Origin: Granulicoccus phenolivorans DSM 17626 = NBRC 107789 = JCM 15570
GTDB taxonomy: Bacteria > Actinomycetota > Actinomycetes > Propionibacteriales > Propionibacteriaceae
Length of the DNA stretch: 64,000 nucleotides
NCBI RefSeq assembly: GCF_000423085.1
Contig: NZ_AUHH01000015.1
Span: 24,653 to 88,652, forward strand
Reading direction: 5' to 3'
Shown here piece after piece: positions 43,235 through 51,809 of this stretch. The notes below the pieces were generated by a model. It worked only from the letters and a program-made list of their open reading frames with translations. It made no database searches and was not told where the DNA came from. Both the position numbers and the translations under genes were made by a program. Each line of letters opens with the position of its first letter. Position 1 is the stretch's first letter.

Positions 43235-43504
43235 ATGCCTGCACGCATCCACGACCCGCTGCGGATCCGGGGCGTCGTCGTCGATGCGCAGGGTCGGCCC
43301 GTTCCCGGCGCCCGGGTGGCGCTGGGGGCGGGCCCGGCCGCGCTGCCCGACATCGCCCTGCTGACCGATGACGACGGTTCCTTCTGGGTCGAGGTGCCCA
43401 CCCCGGGTGAGTACGCCGTGCTGGCCAGCACCGACAGCGGCTCCGGTGAGGCGCGGGTCACCGTCAACAGCGGGGAGCAGAGCGTACGGATCGTGGTCGG
43501 GTGA
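43235..43504 (+). CDS. small carboxypeptidase-regulatory-like (Ig-fold) domain protein
   Basis: 89 residues from ATG 43235. IRGVVVDAQGRPVPGARVALG, then TDDDGSFWVEVPTPGEYAV, then RIVVG is the pattern of carboxypeptidase-regulatory-like beta-sandwich domains. No signal peptide or extra domain. Immediately follows the V8-like protease gene and probably acts with it; whether as inhibitor, chaperone or targeting module is unknown. Confidence 0.78.
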   Translation: MPARIHDPLRIRGVVVDAQGRPVPGARVALGAGPAALPDIALLTDDDGSFWVEVPTPGEYAVLASTDSGSGEARVTVNSGEQSVRIVVG

Positions 43505-43661
43505 GGCGGCCACCCGGCGCGTCGTCCGCGAGGTGACCCCGAGCGCTCCCCGAGTGTTCATCCGGTCGACGCCTGTTGTTCCGCTTTCTCCTGTGGGCTG
43601 ACGGGCGGACGCCTGTGACTTCTGCGCGGCGTCCGACGGATCGATCTCACAAGGAGAACAG

Positions 43662-44723
43662 ATGAAGTTGCGCCGCGTTTCCACGGCGATCGCCGGCCTG
43701 GTGGTCACCCTGGGGCTCGCCCTGCAGGGCGTCGCCGCACCCGCAGCCCCGGGTGCGCCCGGGCTCAAGCCCGATTTCTGCGGGCATGACCAGGGCAAGG
43801 TTGCCGTTCAGGACTACCTGTGCGCGCAGGCCGGTGACATCGTCGACGTCCGCATCGGCGACGTGCACCCGACCCAGCCCTCCCTCGGCTACGACGAGGT
43901 GTACTACAAGCTGGGCCGCTACACCCTGGGCAAGGACAAGGTGAACAAGAAGTTCGCCGACTGGTGCGAGGCCTCGGGCCTGCTCGACGCCACGGCGGCG
44001 CAGCCGAACGCCCGCCTCGATGACCCGAGCACGTTCACCTGCGAGCTCCAGCCCGGTCAGGAGACCGCGGAGAGCAAGGCGCTGATGAAGACCGTGGTGA
44101 TCGGCCCCGGCGGCAGCCTGTGGCTCACCGACGGCCACCACACCCTCACCTCCTTGTCCGAGATGGCCGACGGCGGCCCTGATGCTCACATCCGGCTGCT
44201 GGTCACCGGCAACCTGTCCAGCTACCCGACCTCGAAGTTCCGCGACGAGATGGTCGCCCGCAAGTGGGTCTGGCTGAAGGACGTCAACGGCAACGACGTC
44301 AACTTCAACAAGCTGCCGAAGAGTGTCGGCCTGGCCAACTTCGCCAATGACAAGTACCGCAGCCTGATGTACTTCTCCCGCGACATCGGCTACAGCACCG
44401 ACGGCGCCATCCCGTTCCAGGAGTTCTACTGGGGCGCCTGGCTGCGGGAGTCGCATCCCGAGCTCGCCAACTGGGACAACAACGACTCCGCCAGCTACCT
44501 GAACGCGGTGGAGAAGGTGACCCGCACCCAGGTCGCGCTGCCGGCCGGTGCGCAGGTGTACGGCGGCTTCACCCGCGAGCAGCTGGGTACCTACACCCAG
44601 TGGAACAACGGGAAGCCGGCCACCGGCGGCGAGTGGGCCAAGCTGAGCAAGCCGTACGCGGATGCCAAGCCGGGCAAGATCGCCTACGCCATGGAGTACA
44701 AGGCGCTGCACGGCCTCGACTGA
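43662..44723 (+). CDS. secreted ParB-like (ParBc_2) protein
   Basis: 353 residues from ATG 43662 behind AAGGAGA. The N-terminus (MKLRRVSTAIAGLVVTLGLA) is a Sec signal with likely cleavage near AAPAAPG. VRIGDVHPTQPSLGYDEVYY and LWLTDGHHTLTSL match the ParB-like nuclease family ParBc_2, where DGHHT is the core motif. Its biochemical role is not established. Unusual in being exported. A terminator hairpin follows. Confidence 0.75.
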   Translation: MKLRRVSTAIAGLVVTLGLALQGVAAPAAPGAPGLKPDFCGHDQGKVAVQDYLCAQAGDIVDVRIGDVHPTQPSLGYDEVYYKLGRYTLGKDKVNKKFADWCEASGLLDATAAQPNARLDDPSTFTCELQPGQETAESKALMKTVVIGPGGSLWLTDGHHTLTSLSEMADGGPDAHIRLLVTGNLSSYPTSKFRDEMVARKWVWLKDVNGNDVNFNKLPKSVGLANFANDKYRSLMYFSRDIGYSTDGAIPFQEFYWGAWLRESHPELANWDNNDSASYLNAVEKVTRTQVALPAGAQVYGGFTREQLGTYTQWNNGKPATGGEWAKLSKPYADAKPGKIAYAMEYKALHGLD

Positions 44724-44760
44724 GCCACGGCGTCCGGCCGACCGGCCGGGAAGCCGGCCC

Positions 44761-44796
44761 GATCGCCGGGCCCTGCTGCTGCGGGGTCCGGCGATC
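44761..44796 (+). terminator. terminator after the ParB-like gene
   Basis: An imperfect stem between GATCGCCGGGCCC and GGGGTCCGGCGATC, 38 nt after the stop. Confidence 0.65.
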
Positions 44797-44910
44797 GCCA
44801 TCCGGACACATGAGCGGCGTCTGCGGACCCGATCCGCCGGCAGCCGACGCCGTGCTTAACTGGAACGATCCCGGGACGCCGCAGGAGCGATCCCCGATCG
44901 GGCGGGAGGC

Positions 44911-45273
44911 GTGGTGGCACGGCTGGATGTGTGGTTGTGGTCGGTGCGGCTGTTCAAGACCCGATCGCTGGCCACCAACGCGTGCAAGGGGGGCCATATC
45001 CGGGTCAACGATGCGCCGGTGAAGCCGGCCCAGCAGGTCCGGATCGGGGACCGGATCACCTGGCGGCTGCCGGGCTGGACCAGGGAGTTCGAGGTGACCC
45101 AGTTGATCACCAAGCGCGTGGGGGCGCCGGTCGCGCAGACGTGCTACATCGACCACTCTCCCGAGCGGCCGGCGTACCTGTCGGCTCCGATGGCCCGCCG
45201 CGACCCCGGTGCCGGACGACCGACGAAGAAGGACCGCCGGGCCCTGGATCGCCTGCGCGGGCGGGAATTCTGA
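44911..45273 (+). CDS. S4 RNA-binding protein, Hsp15-like
   Basis: 120 residues. The S4 domain reads RLDVWLWSVRLFKTRSLA then KGGHIRVNDAPVKPAQQVRIGD, matching the HslR/Hsp15 family that binds stalled 50S subunits carrying nascent chains. Tandem GTG codons at 44911 and 44914 follow GGGAGG, and either may be the start. The tail DPGAGRPTKKDRRALDRL is typical of actinobacterial members. Confidence 0.87.
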   Translation: MVARLDVWLWSVRLFKTRSLATNACKGGHIRVNDAPVKPAQQVRIGDRITWRLPGWTREFEVTQLITKRVGAPVAQTCYIDHSPERPAYLSAPMARRDPGAGRPTKKDRRALDRLRGREF

Positions 45274-45375
45274 GGATTTGGTCTCCTCGGCGGTTTCGGC
45301 GTATCGTGGACCGTCGCGTTGGCTCACCGCCGTACGCATCCATATTCACTCACTCACCAGTTAGAGGCTTGCCCA

Positions 45376-45636
45376 GTGGCGAACATCAAGTCCCAGATGA
45401 AGCGGATCAAGACCAACGAGAAGGCGCGTCAGCGGAACAAGGCCGTCAAGTCGGCGCTGCGTACCCAGGTGCGCCACTTCCGTGACGCCGTCGCCGCCGG
45501 GGACACCGAGAAGGCCCAGGCGTACGCCAAGGCCGCCAACCGCGCGCTCGACAAGGCCGCGTCGAAGGGCGTCATCCACAAGAACCAGGCCGCCAACCGC
45601 AAGGCCGCCATCTCCACCACCGCCGCCGCGCTCTGA
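45376..45636 (+). CDS. rpsT: 30S ribosomal protein S20
   Basis: 86 residues from GTG 45376 ([21 protein letters not shown]). Highly basic, helical and of normal length. Tail-to-tail with holA, the standard actinobacterial arrangement. A strong hairpin lies between the two genes. Confidence 0.97.
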   Translation: MANIKSQMKRIKTNEKARQRNKAVKSALRTQVRHFRDAVAAGDTEKAQAYAKAANRALDKAASKGVIHKNQAANRKAAISTTAAAL

Positions 45637-45705
45637 TCTGCGCGACCCGATCCTGACCCGCGGGCGCCGGCTCGCGGGCCGGGTCGACAACTCCATACAC
45701 AGTGG

Positions 45706-45736
45706 GCGCCCCGCCAGGTCACTGGTGGCGGGGCGC
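45706..45736. terminator. bidirectional terminator between rpsT and holA
   Basis: GCGCCCCGCCA and TGGCGGGGCGC form an 11-bp perfect stem between the convergent genes. Confidence 0.8.
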
Positions 45737-45805
45737 TGTGCTGTGCCCGGATCCGCTGTGCTGGGACCGGATCCGCGCTGGTGAGTCCGGATCAGGCGGT
45801 GCTGC

Positions 45806-46807
45806 TCAGGTGCGGGCGGCCAGCTGCGACACCACGATCACACAGTGCTCCAGGGCATACTCCGGATCCACGGCCGCACCCTTGACGTCGGCGTCGGCCC
45901 GGGTCACCGCACGAATGGCGGTGGCCAGGGTCCGCGGATCCCAGCGCCGGATCTGACGTCGCATGGATTTCAGCTTCCACGGCGGAACCCCGATATCGCG
46001 CGCCAGATCGTTGTCGCTGAGGCCGCCGGGGCTGTCCATCAGCTTTCCGAGGCCACGCAGGCCGGCGGCCAGGGCGCTGGTGATGAGCACCGGTGCCGTA
46101 CCGGTCGACAGCGTCCAGCGCAGCTGCTCCAACGCCTCGGTGGTACGCCCCTCGACGACGGCGTCGGCGACCTTGAAGCTGGTCACCTCGGCCCGGCCGG
46201 CGAAATAGCGGCGGATCAGTGCCACGCTGATGTGGTCCTCCGCCGAATCCGCGATCAGTTGGTCGATCGCAGCCGCGATGGTACGCAGATCGCTGCCCAC
46301 CGACTCCAGCAGCGGGGCAACCGCATCGGGTTCGATCCGGGACCGATGGCGGCGTACCTCGCCGGTGACGAAATCGGCCAGCTCGCGCGGCTTCAACGGC
46401 TGACAGTCGATCACCGTCGGTTTCGCCTTCTTGAGGTTGGTGATCAGACCGCGCCCCTTCTGTCCCCCGCCGTGCACCAGGATGATGGCGGCATCGGGCA
46501 GTGGGTGGGCGGCGAGATCGATCATCGCGGGATGGACCTCGGCCGGCAGGGCTCCCACGTCGCGCACGACCAGGGCACTGCGCGCCGCGAACAGGGAGGC
46601 CCCGGTCAGGGTGGCGAGCAGACCGGTGTTCAGTTCGATGGCGTCGATCTGGTTGACGTCGACATCCGGGTCCTCGGCGCGACAGCGCTGAAGGGCCTCG
46701 GCCACGGCACGGTCGGCCAGCAGCGTCTCGGGTCCGGTCACCAGAATCACCTGTCCGAACGGCGAGGTCTGCTGGGTTCGCCTGCCGGCTGTCCGTGTTG
46801 CTGCCAC
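45806..46807 (-). CDS. holA: DNA polymerase III delta subunit
   Basis: Clamp-loader subunit that opens the sliding clamp. 333 residues from GTG 46807 (MAATRTAGRRTQQ). ILVTGPETLLADRAVAE near the N-terminus, SLFAARSALVVRDVG and the late PPWKLKSMRRQIRRWDPRTLATAI are family features. A longer upstream frame runs through tandem repeats and was rejected. It normally follows comEC directly; here two surface-protein genes lie between them. Confidence 0.93.
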   Translation of the reverse strand: MAATRTAGRRTQQTSPFGQVILVTGPETLLADRAVAEALQRCRAEDPDVDVNQIDAIELNTGLLATLTGASLFAARSALVVRDVGALPAEVHPAMIDLAAHPLPDAAIILVHGGGQKGRGLITNLKKAKPTVIDCQPLKPRELADFVTGEVRRHRSRIEPDAVAPLLESVGSDLRTIAAAIDQLIADSAEDHISVALIRRYFAGRAEVTSFKVADAVVEGRTTEALEQLRWTLSTGTAPVLITSALAAGLRGLGKLMDSPGGLSDNDLARDIGVPPWKLKSMRRQIRRWDPRTLATAIRAVTRADADVKGAAVDPEYALEHCVIVVSQLAART

Positions 46808-46890
46808 GTGCCAAGCATGCCAGTGCCCACTGACGCGGCCGGACGACATGCCAGCGATGGCCGGTCCGGTTGTCCGGCGACGGCCGGTTT

Positions 46891-46995
46891 TGGCCGCGCG
46901 GCGAGGACTGGTTCGGCTGCGCGGCGAGGACAGGGTCGGCTGCGCGGCAAGGACAGGGCCGGCTGCGCGGCAAGGACAGGGCCGGCTGCGGGTCG
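46891..46995. repeat. 23-bp tandem repeats upstream of holA
   Basis: About three and a half units of CGGCTGCGCGGCAAGGACAGG plus two bases, spaced exactly 23 bp (46914, 46937, 46960, 46983). They fill most of the 304-bp divergent spacer 46808-47111, which has no gene. Confidence 0.85.
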
Positions 46996-47111
46996 GCTGC
47001 GCCGCGACGGGCCGCCGCGAGGCCCGGATCTTTCCGCCGGTTCGAAGTGGGTGGTTCGGACCGCTCCTGCCTAGCGTGATCGGTGTAATCGGACGTGGCG
47101 AAAGGGCCGTG

Positions 47112-48722
47112 ATGTCGAAGAAGATGCTGCGCAGGGTGGTTCCTGCCGTTGCCACCGTGGCGCTCACCGTCGGGGTCGCCGCCGTGGTGCTCAGCACCCC
47201 GGCCGAGGCGGCGGTCTCCAAGGACGCGCAGAAGCTGTGCGCCACGGCCCGCTGCGATATCAGCTATCCGATCTCGGCCGGCGCAGCCCATGGCGGAATC
47301 AATGAGGGTTCTGCGGTGAAGGCGCTGGTGATGGGCAGCCCGAACACGACGATCTCGCTGGCCGCCTTCAAGGTGGACCAGGACGCGGCGAAGAAGCCCA
47401 AGCTGGTGAAGGTGTCCGACCCGGTGAAGATCACCACCGACAAGTCGGGTCGGGCCGAAGCCCAGGTGACGATCAAGAAGCTCCCGGTGCCGTTGACCGG
47501 TGGAGAGCACTTCGTGGTGCAGCCGGCCGACACCACCGATCCGGGAAAGTTGGTGGCGCTGAGTGATCGCGTCTCGTACTTCGGGGTGAACTCCGCCCGG
47601 GCCCGCTATGCGAAGACTGTACGGCAGACCGATCACATGCTCACCACGCTGAGCCAGGGCCTGCCCGGGGACCAGTATCTTGCCCAGCTCAAGGTGGGCA
47701 ATGACTGGAAGACGATCAACCTCACCGACCCCATCCTCGGCAAGGACAACGGCGTGGTAAAGGCCTCCACCAACTCCGCGCTGCTCTACTGGCGCACCGA
47801 CGTGCCCGCCGGGAAGTACCCGCTGCGCTTCGTCAACGCCAAGGACCCGAACAATCCGGTCTACCAGGAAGACCTGACTGTCGGTGCCGGGACCGGGGAC
47901 CCGAGCAAGTCCGCGAGCCCGGCCCCCAGCAAGTCCGCCAGCCCGGCCCCCAGCAAGTCCGCCAGCCCGGCCCCCAGCAAGACCGCGAGCCCGGCCCCCA
48001 GCAAGACCACCAGCCCGGCCCCCAGCAAGACCGCGAGCCCGGCCCCCAGCAAGACCACCAGCGCAGCCCCGACTCCGTCGGTGAGCCCGGCGCCCAGCAC
48101 GTCCCCGAGCGGTACCACCGGCCCCACCGGTGCCCCCGCCCCCGGGGCCCCGGCATCCCCCGGAACCGCCGACCCGAAGGTGCAGCTCACTGATGGCATT
48201 GCGTTCACCGGGGCAGCAATCACCCCGAGTCGGGTTGCCGCCGGTGAGCGATACACCTACACCGTCGAGGTGACCAGCGCGCGGATGAGCCAGACCAAGA
48301 ACGAGGCCGGCCGTGATGTGCTGATCCAGGGCGAGAAGAAGAAGTCCGACTTCACCGTCACCTTCGAGACCGCTCCGGGCAGTGGTGCTGCCACCTGCAC
48401 CGCCACCGCCGATGGCGGGACCGTCGACGGCGGCACGGTCCGATTCACCGGCGCCGAGGCGGGGAAGGTCACCGTCTCCTGCACCTACCACGGCCCGGGA
48501 CGCTTCCAGTCCGAGGTGACCCTGACCAGCCACTCCGGCCACCAGGTCTTCGGCTCCCCGGCCGGGTACACCATCGGCGTCGATCCGAAGAACCAGGGCA
48601 CCACCGGTACCGACGCGGGCGAGAGCCGGACCACCGACAACAAGGGCGTGCGCGCCGATGACGGGCGCTCCACCGAGAAGAACACCGAGACCGGCGGCAA
48701 ACTGGCAAAGACCGGCCACTGA
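47112..48722 (+). CDS. secreted surface protein with PSKSASPA repeats, ending in LAKTGH
   Basis: 536 residues from ATG 47112. A Sec signal peptide (MSKKMLRRVVPAVATVALTV, cleavage near AEAA) is followed by a beta-rich domain to about residue 255. About seven PSKSASPAPSKTTSPA-type linker units come next, then a second beta domain (residues 350-500) and an acidic stretch. The C-terminus GGKLAKTGH contains an LAxTG sorting motif but no hydrophobic segment or basic tail after it, and a terminator follows within 20 nt. The next gene ends the same way. Confidence 0.75.
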   Translation: MSKKMLRRVVPAVATVALTVGVAAVVLSTPAEAAVSKDAQKLCATARCDISYPISAGAAHGGINEGSAVKALVMGSPNTTISLAAFKVDQDAAKKPKLVKVSDPVKITTDKSGRAEAQVTIKKLPVPLTGGEHFVVQPADTTDPGKLVALSDRVSYFGVNSARARYAKTVRQTDHMLTTLSQGLPGDQYLAQLKVGNDWKTINLTDPILGKDNGVVKASTNSALLYWRTDVPAGKYPLRFVNAKDPNNPVYQEDLTVGAGTGDPSKSASPAPSKSASPAPSKSASPAPSKTASPAPSKTTSPAPSKTASPAPSKTTSAAPTPSVSPAPSTSPSGTTGPTGAPAPGAPASPGTADPKVQLTDGIAFTGAAITPSRVAAGERYTYTVEVTSARMSQTKNEAGRDVLIQGEKKKSDFTVTFETAPGSGAATCTATADGGTVDGGTVRFTGAEAGKVTVSCTYHGPGRFQSEVTLTSHSGHQVFGSPAGYTIGVDPKNQGTTGTDAGESRTTDNKGVRADDGRSTEKNTETGGKLAKTGH

Positions 48723-48739
48723 CACCCACCCCCGGGGCC

Positions 48740-48768
48740 CGGCCCGCACCTGCGCTGCAGGTGCGGGC
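48740..48768 (+). terminator. terminator after the LAKTGH surface gene
   Basis: GGCCCGCACCTG and CAGGTGCGGGCC make a 12-bp stem close to the stop codon. Its nearness argues against a lost downstream membrane segment. Confidence 0.75.
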
Positions 48769-48805
48769 CGCTGTGCTTCCGGGCTGCACTGCTCGACCGG
48801 CCCCT

Positions 48806-48871
48806 GCCCGACCAGCCCTGCGCCGAGCAGTCCCACCCCGACCAGCCCTGCGCCGAGCAGTCCCGCCCCGA
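48806..48871. repeat. 30-bp tandem duplication between the surface genes
   Basis: Two units containing CGACCAGCCCTGCGCCGAGC and CAGTCCCACCC in the 160-bp convergent spacer. In another minus-strand frame the repeat reads as a hydrophobic LLGAGLVGVG stretch (see findings). Confidence 0.75.
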
Positions 48872-48882
48872 GCGGCCGCCGA

Positions 48883-50202
48883 TCAGGCACCGGTGCGAGC
48901 AAGCTTCCCGCCGGGCGCAGTCTGCTTGATCGGGACCGGCTCGGCGCCGCGGACCTCCGGCGCGACCGACGTGCGGACCGGTGGCGCGGCCACACTGGCC
49001 GAGGTCGGCGCGATCACCGACGGCTCGGGCGCCGTAGCCGGTGCCGGGGCCGGTACCGATGCCGTGGTCTCCGCGGATGCGGTCGGCGCAGGCGCAGCAG
49101 GATTCGAGGTCGGCGTCGGACTCGGCGTCGGGGTCGGACTCGGGATCGGCGTGGGACTCGGCGTCGGAGTCGGACTCGGGGTCGGCGTAGGACTCGGGAT
49201 CGGCGTGGGACTCGGCGTCGGAGTCGGACTCGGGATCGGCGTGGGACTCGGCGTCGGCGTAGGACTCAGGGCCGGCGTCGGGGTCGGCGTGGGATTCGCG
49301 AAGGCCACCTCGAGGGACACCTGACGCCGTTCGCCCCTTGCGATCAGCCGCTGGACCCGCGAGTCGCCGGAACCGGCCCGCTCGTAGTCGGTCGGCACAA
49401 AGAACTGCGGACGTTCCGCGGCCGTCTCGACGGCGATCCGGACGCTCTGGGTGCCCGGCTGAGCGGTCACCGGAATCCGGACCCGTCCGGAGTCGTCGGT
49501 GCTGGCGGCGTGGTCGCGGCCCTGGCCGTCAGCCCGGACGGCCTGCTGGGGCAGCGGGCGCCCGGTGGGACTGGCCAGCACCACCACGATGACGTCGCCG
49601 GTGACCTCGACAAGGGTGGCGGTGGGCGTACCGGCGCGGTCGGCAACGTCCTCGACCCGGCGCAGAGAGTCGGCAAGGCTGGGATGCTGGGCCACCGCGG
49701 CGCGCCAACGTTCGGCCTCCCGGTCGCGCTGCCGCTGGTCCCCCACCGTGCGCAGCCGGACCGCGTGATCCACCGCGGCGGCGCTGAGCTGATCGGTGAC
49801 CCCGGTGGTTGCCCAGTCGACAATCGCAGCCAACTCGGTCAGTTCCTCAGGTGTCAACGTCGCCCCATTGATGGCGGCGGCCCCGGCATCGGACCCCCAC
49901 CCGGTCTGCTTGCGGATGTCGCCGTCGCGCTGCGTCCAGCCCGAGGCCTGCCGGGGACCCTGGGCATCCAGGTCGATGCACCAGACCATCCGATCGCCCA
50001 GATGGTACTGCCCCAGCTCGGTACGGCCGGTATTCGTGGTGACCTGGATGCCGTGTGGCCCGAAGCCGTCGCCGTCGGCGGCGTACGCCGGACCACCCGG
50101 CTGGATGGCGAGACCGGTGCCGAGCACGGCGAGTGTTGCGAGACCGGCCAGCCGACCGGCGCGGCGGGGACCTGGGACGAGGCGATGGGGGCGAGTGAGC
50201 AT
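48883..50202 (-). CDS. secreted surface protein with SPTPTP repeats, ending in LARTGA
   Basis: 439 residues from ATG 50202. The signal peptide ends near GGPAYAADG. The region with [11 protein letters not shown] and [13 protein letters not shown] resembles the start of actinobacterial thioester-type adhesins, though no TQxA bond motif is certain. A carboxypeptidase-regulatory-like domain follows ([21 protein letters not shown]). About 70 residues of [12 protein letters not shown] form a wall-spanning linker. The C-terminus is GGKLARTGA: LAxTG with no anchor. Eight nt downstream of comEC with AGGAAG as ribosome site. Confidence 0.75.
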   Translation of the reverse strand: MLTRPHRLVPGPRRAGRLAGLATLAVLGTGLAIQPGGPAYAADGDGFGPHGIQVTTNTGRTELGQYHLGDRMVWCIDLDAQGPRQASGWTQRDGDIRKQTGWGSDAGAAAINGATLTPEELTELAAIVDWATTGVTDQLSAAAVDHAVRLRTVGDQRQRDREAERWRAAVAQHPSLADSLRRVEDVADRAGTPTATLVEVTGDVIVVVLASPTGRPLPQQAVRADGQGRDHAASTDDSGRVRIPVTAQPGTQSVRIAVETAAERPQFFVPTDYERAGSGDSRVQRLIARGERRQVSLEVAFANPTPTPTPALSPTPTPSPTPIPSPTPTPSPTPIPSPTPTPSPTPTPSPTPIPSPTPTPSPTPTSNPAAPAPTASAETTASVPAPAPATAPEPSVIAPTSASVAAPPVRTSVAPEVRGAEPVPIKQTAPGGKLARTGA

Positions 50203-50210
50203 GGTGCTTC

Positions 50211-51785
50211 CTATCGTTGAGCGATGATCCGGATGGGCTGGTCGGGGTGGGGTCGGGTGAAGGCGAGGGAGCCCTGCTGATCGGTACGCACCAGGGTCAT
50301 GCCCGCGCTCTGCAGCAGGTGCACGGTCTTCGGACTGGGGTGGCCGTAGGAGTTCTTCTCCCCCACCGACACCGCGGCAATGCGCGCGCCGGTGGCCCGA
50401 TTCAGCGCCGGATCCTGACGCCCGGAGCCGTGGTGGGCCACTTTGAGGATGTCGACGGGCACCGGGCCCGCGGTGCGGGCGACGGCCTGCTGCGCCTGGG
50501 GCTCGGCGTCGCCGGTGAGCAGAATCCGGATGCCACCGGTGGCCGCAATGGCGACGACGCTCGAGTCGTTCTCCTCCGCCGACTCGCCCGCGCCGCCGAC
50601 CGGCGTACTGACCCGGACCGGCCCCAGGGTGTGCCAGGTGACCTCGCCGATCCGCAGCACCGCTCCCGGTTGGGCGGGGACGGGCACGACCGGCAGCAAT
50701 CGTCGTACGGCGGCGACCGAGGCCGCCGGAGACTCCAGCGGGCTGACCAGCACACTGCCGATCCGCCGCCCGGCCAACACGCCGGAGAGTCCGCCGATGT
50801 GGTCGTCGTGGTAGTGGGTGAGCACCAGCAGGGGCACCTCGATGATTCCCAGCGCATCCAGGCAGGCCTGCACCGGCCGCGGCTCGGGGCCAGTGTCCAC
50901 CACGACCGCCGCCCGGTCACCGGCTCGCAGCACGAGGGCGTCACCCTGCCCCACATCACACATCACCACCGACCACGGGCCGGGCCAGCCCGGTGGGGTG
51001 GGCGTACGCAGCACAGCGACGACCACCCCCACCGCGAGGAGGAGCACGGCCAGGCGGCGCCCCAGCAGCACCGGCATCACCCGGGCCAGGAACAGGCACG
51101 CGACCACGACCAGGATCAGCGGCCAGGTGCCGGCCGGCCAGCGCCAACTGGCTCCGGGTAGGGCGGCTCCGGCGTGGGAGATCCAGATGATCCCCTGCGC
51201 GAACCAGCTGCCGCACCAGCCGATCAGGGCAGCCGCCGGGGCCAGCACGAGCGACAGCCCCGCTGCGGCGAAGCCGAGCACCGTTGCCGGGCCGACCAGC
51301 GGACCGGCCAGCGCATTGGCCAGCAGTCCCACCATGCTCACCTGGCCCGAGATCGCGGTGACCACCGGTTGGGTGGCCAGTTGCGCGGCGAGCGGAACCG
51401 TGATGGCTTCGGCGAGCGGGCGCGGGAGCCAGTGCAGGGCGCCGGTCCACCGCCGGGACCACCAGATGATCCCGCCACTGGCCAGCACCGACAGGGTGAA
51501 CCCGATCGAGCGGGCCAGCCAGGGATCGAACAGCAACAGCAGGACCATCGCGGCGGCCAGGTGGCGCATGCCCTTGCCCGAGGTGGCGTGTACGCCGAGC
51601 GCGGCCAGGGAGACCACTCCCATGGCCGCGGCCCGCAGGACGCTCGGCTCGGTGCGACACAGCGCGATGAAGACGACGACACACAGCCCCCCGACCAGTC
51701 GCAGCCACCAGCCGCGAACCCCGATCCAGCGGCACACTCCCAGCACGAAGGCCAGCAGCAGCGTGAGGTTGGCCCCAGATATCGT
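50211..51785 (-). pseudogene. comEC: comEC, 3' part only (interrupted by the integrated element)
   Basis: The channel for DNA uptake. The remaining frame reads from ISGANLTLLLAF onward, so the insertion falls at the conserved (I/V)SGAN motif, and an in-frame TAA from foreign DNA lies at 51786-51788. Present are the competence transmembrane block (SVLRAAAMG, LLLLFDPWLARSIGFTLSV) and the C-terminal metallo-beta-lactamase domain with CDVGQGDALVL and [10 protein letters not shown]. The OB-fold N-terminal half is absent and should lie past the right edge. A GTG at 51746 could start a truncated product. Confidence 0.88.
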
Positions 51786-51800
51786 TTACAAGGGAGGTGG
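51765..51800. other. attachment-site junction (attL/attR candidate) in comEC
   Basis: comEC homology stops within GGCCCCAGATATCGT on the plus strand, where codons for ISGA end, and the serine recombinase starts some 25 bp further. Exact crossover bases cannot be fixed without the other junction. Confidence 0.65.
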
Positions 51801-51809
51801 GTGTTCCGT

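Noticed and set aside
48800..48882. Programmed frameshift adding a hydrophobic anchor to the LARTGA protein
   Set aside because: Another frame does read LGAGLLGAGLVGVGLLGAG just after the stop, but the run comes from a tandem DNA repeat, lacks the basic tail, and no slippery sequence is apparent; left as a question in the findings.
45792..48995. A 1067-codon minus-strand frame over holA and the surface-protein gene
   Set aside because: Shadow of holA and of the opposite-strand surface gene; no protein family features beyond GC-driven repeats.
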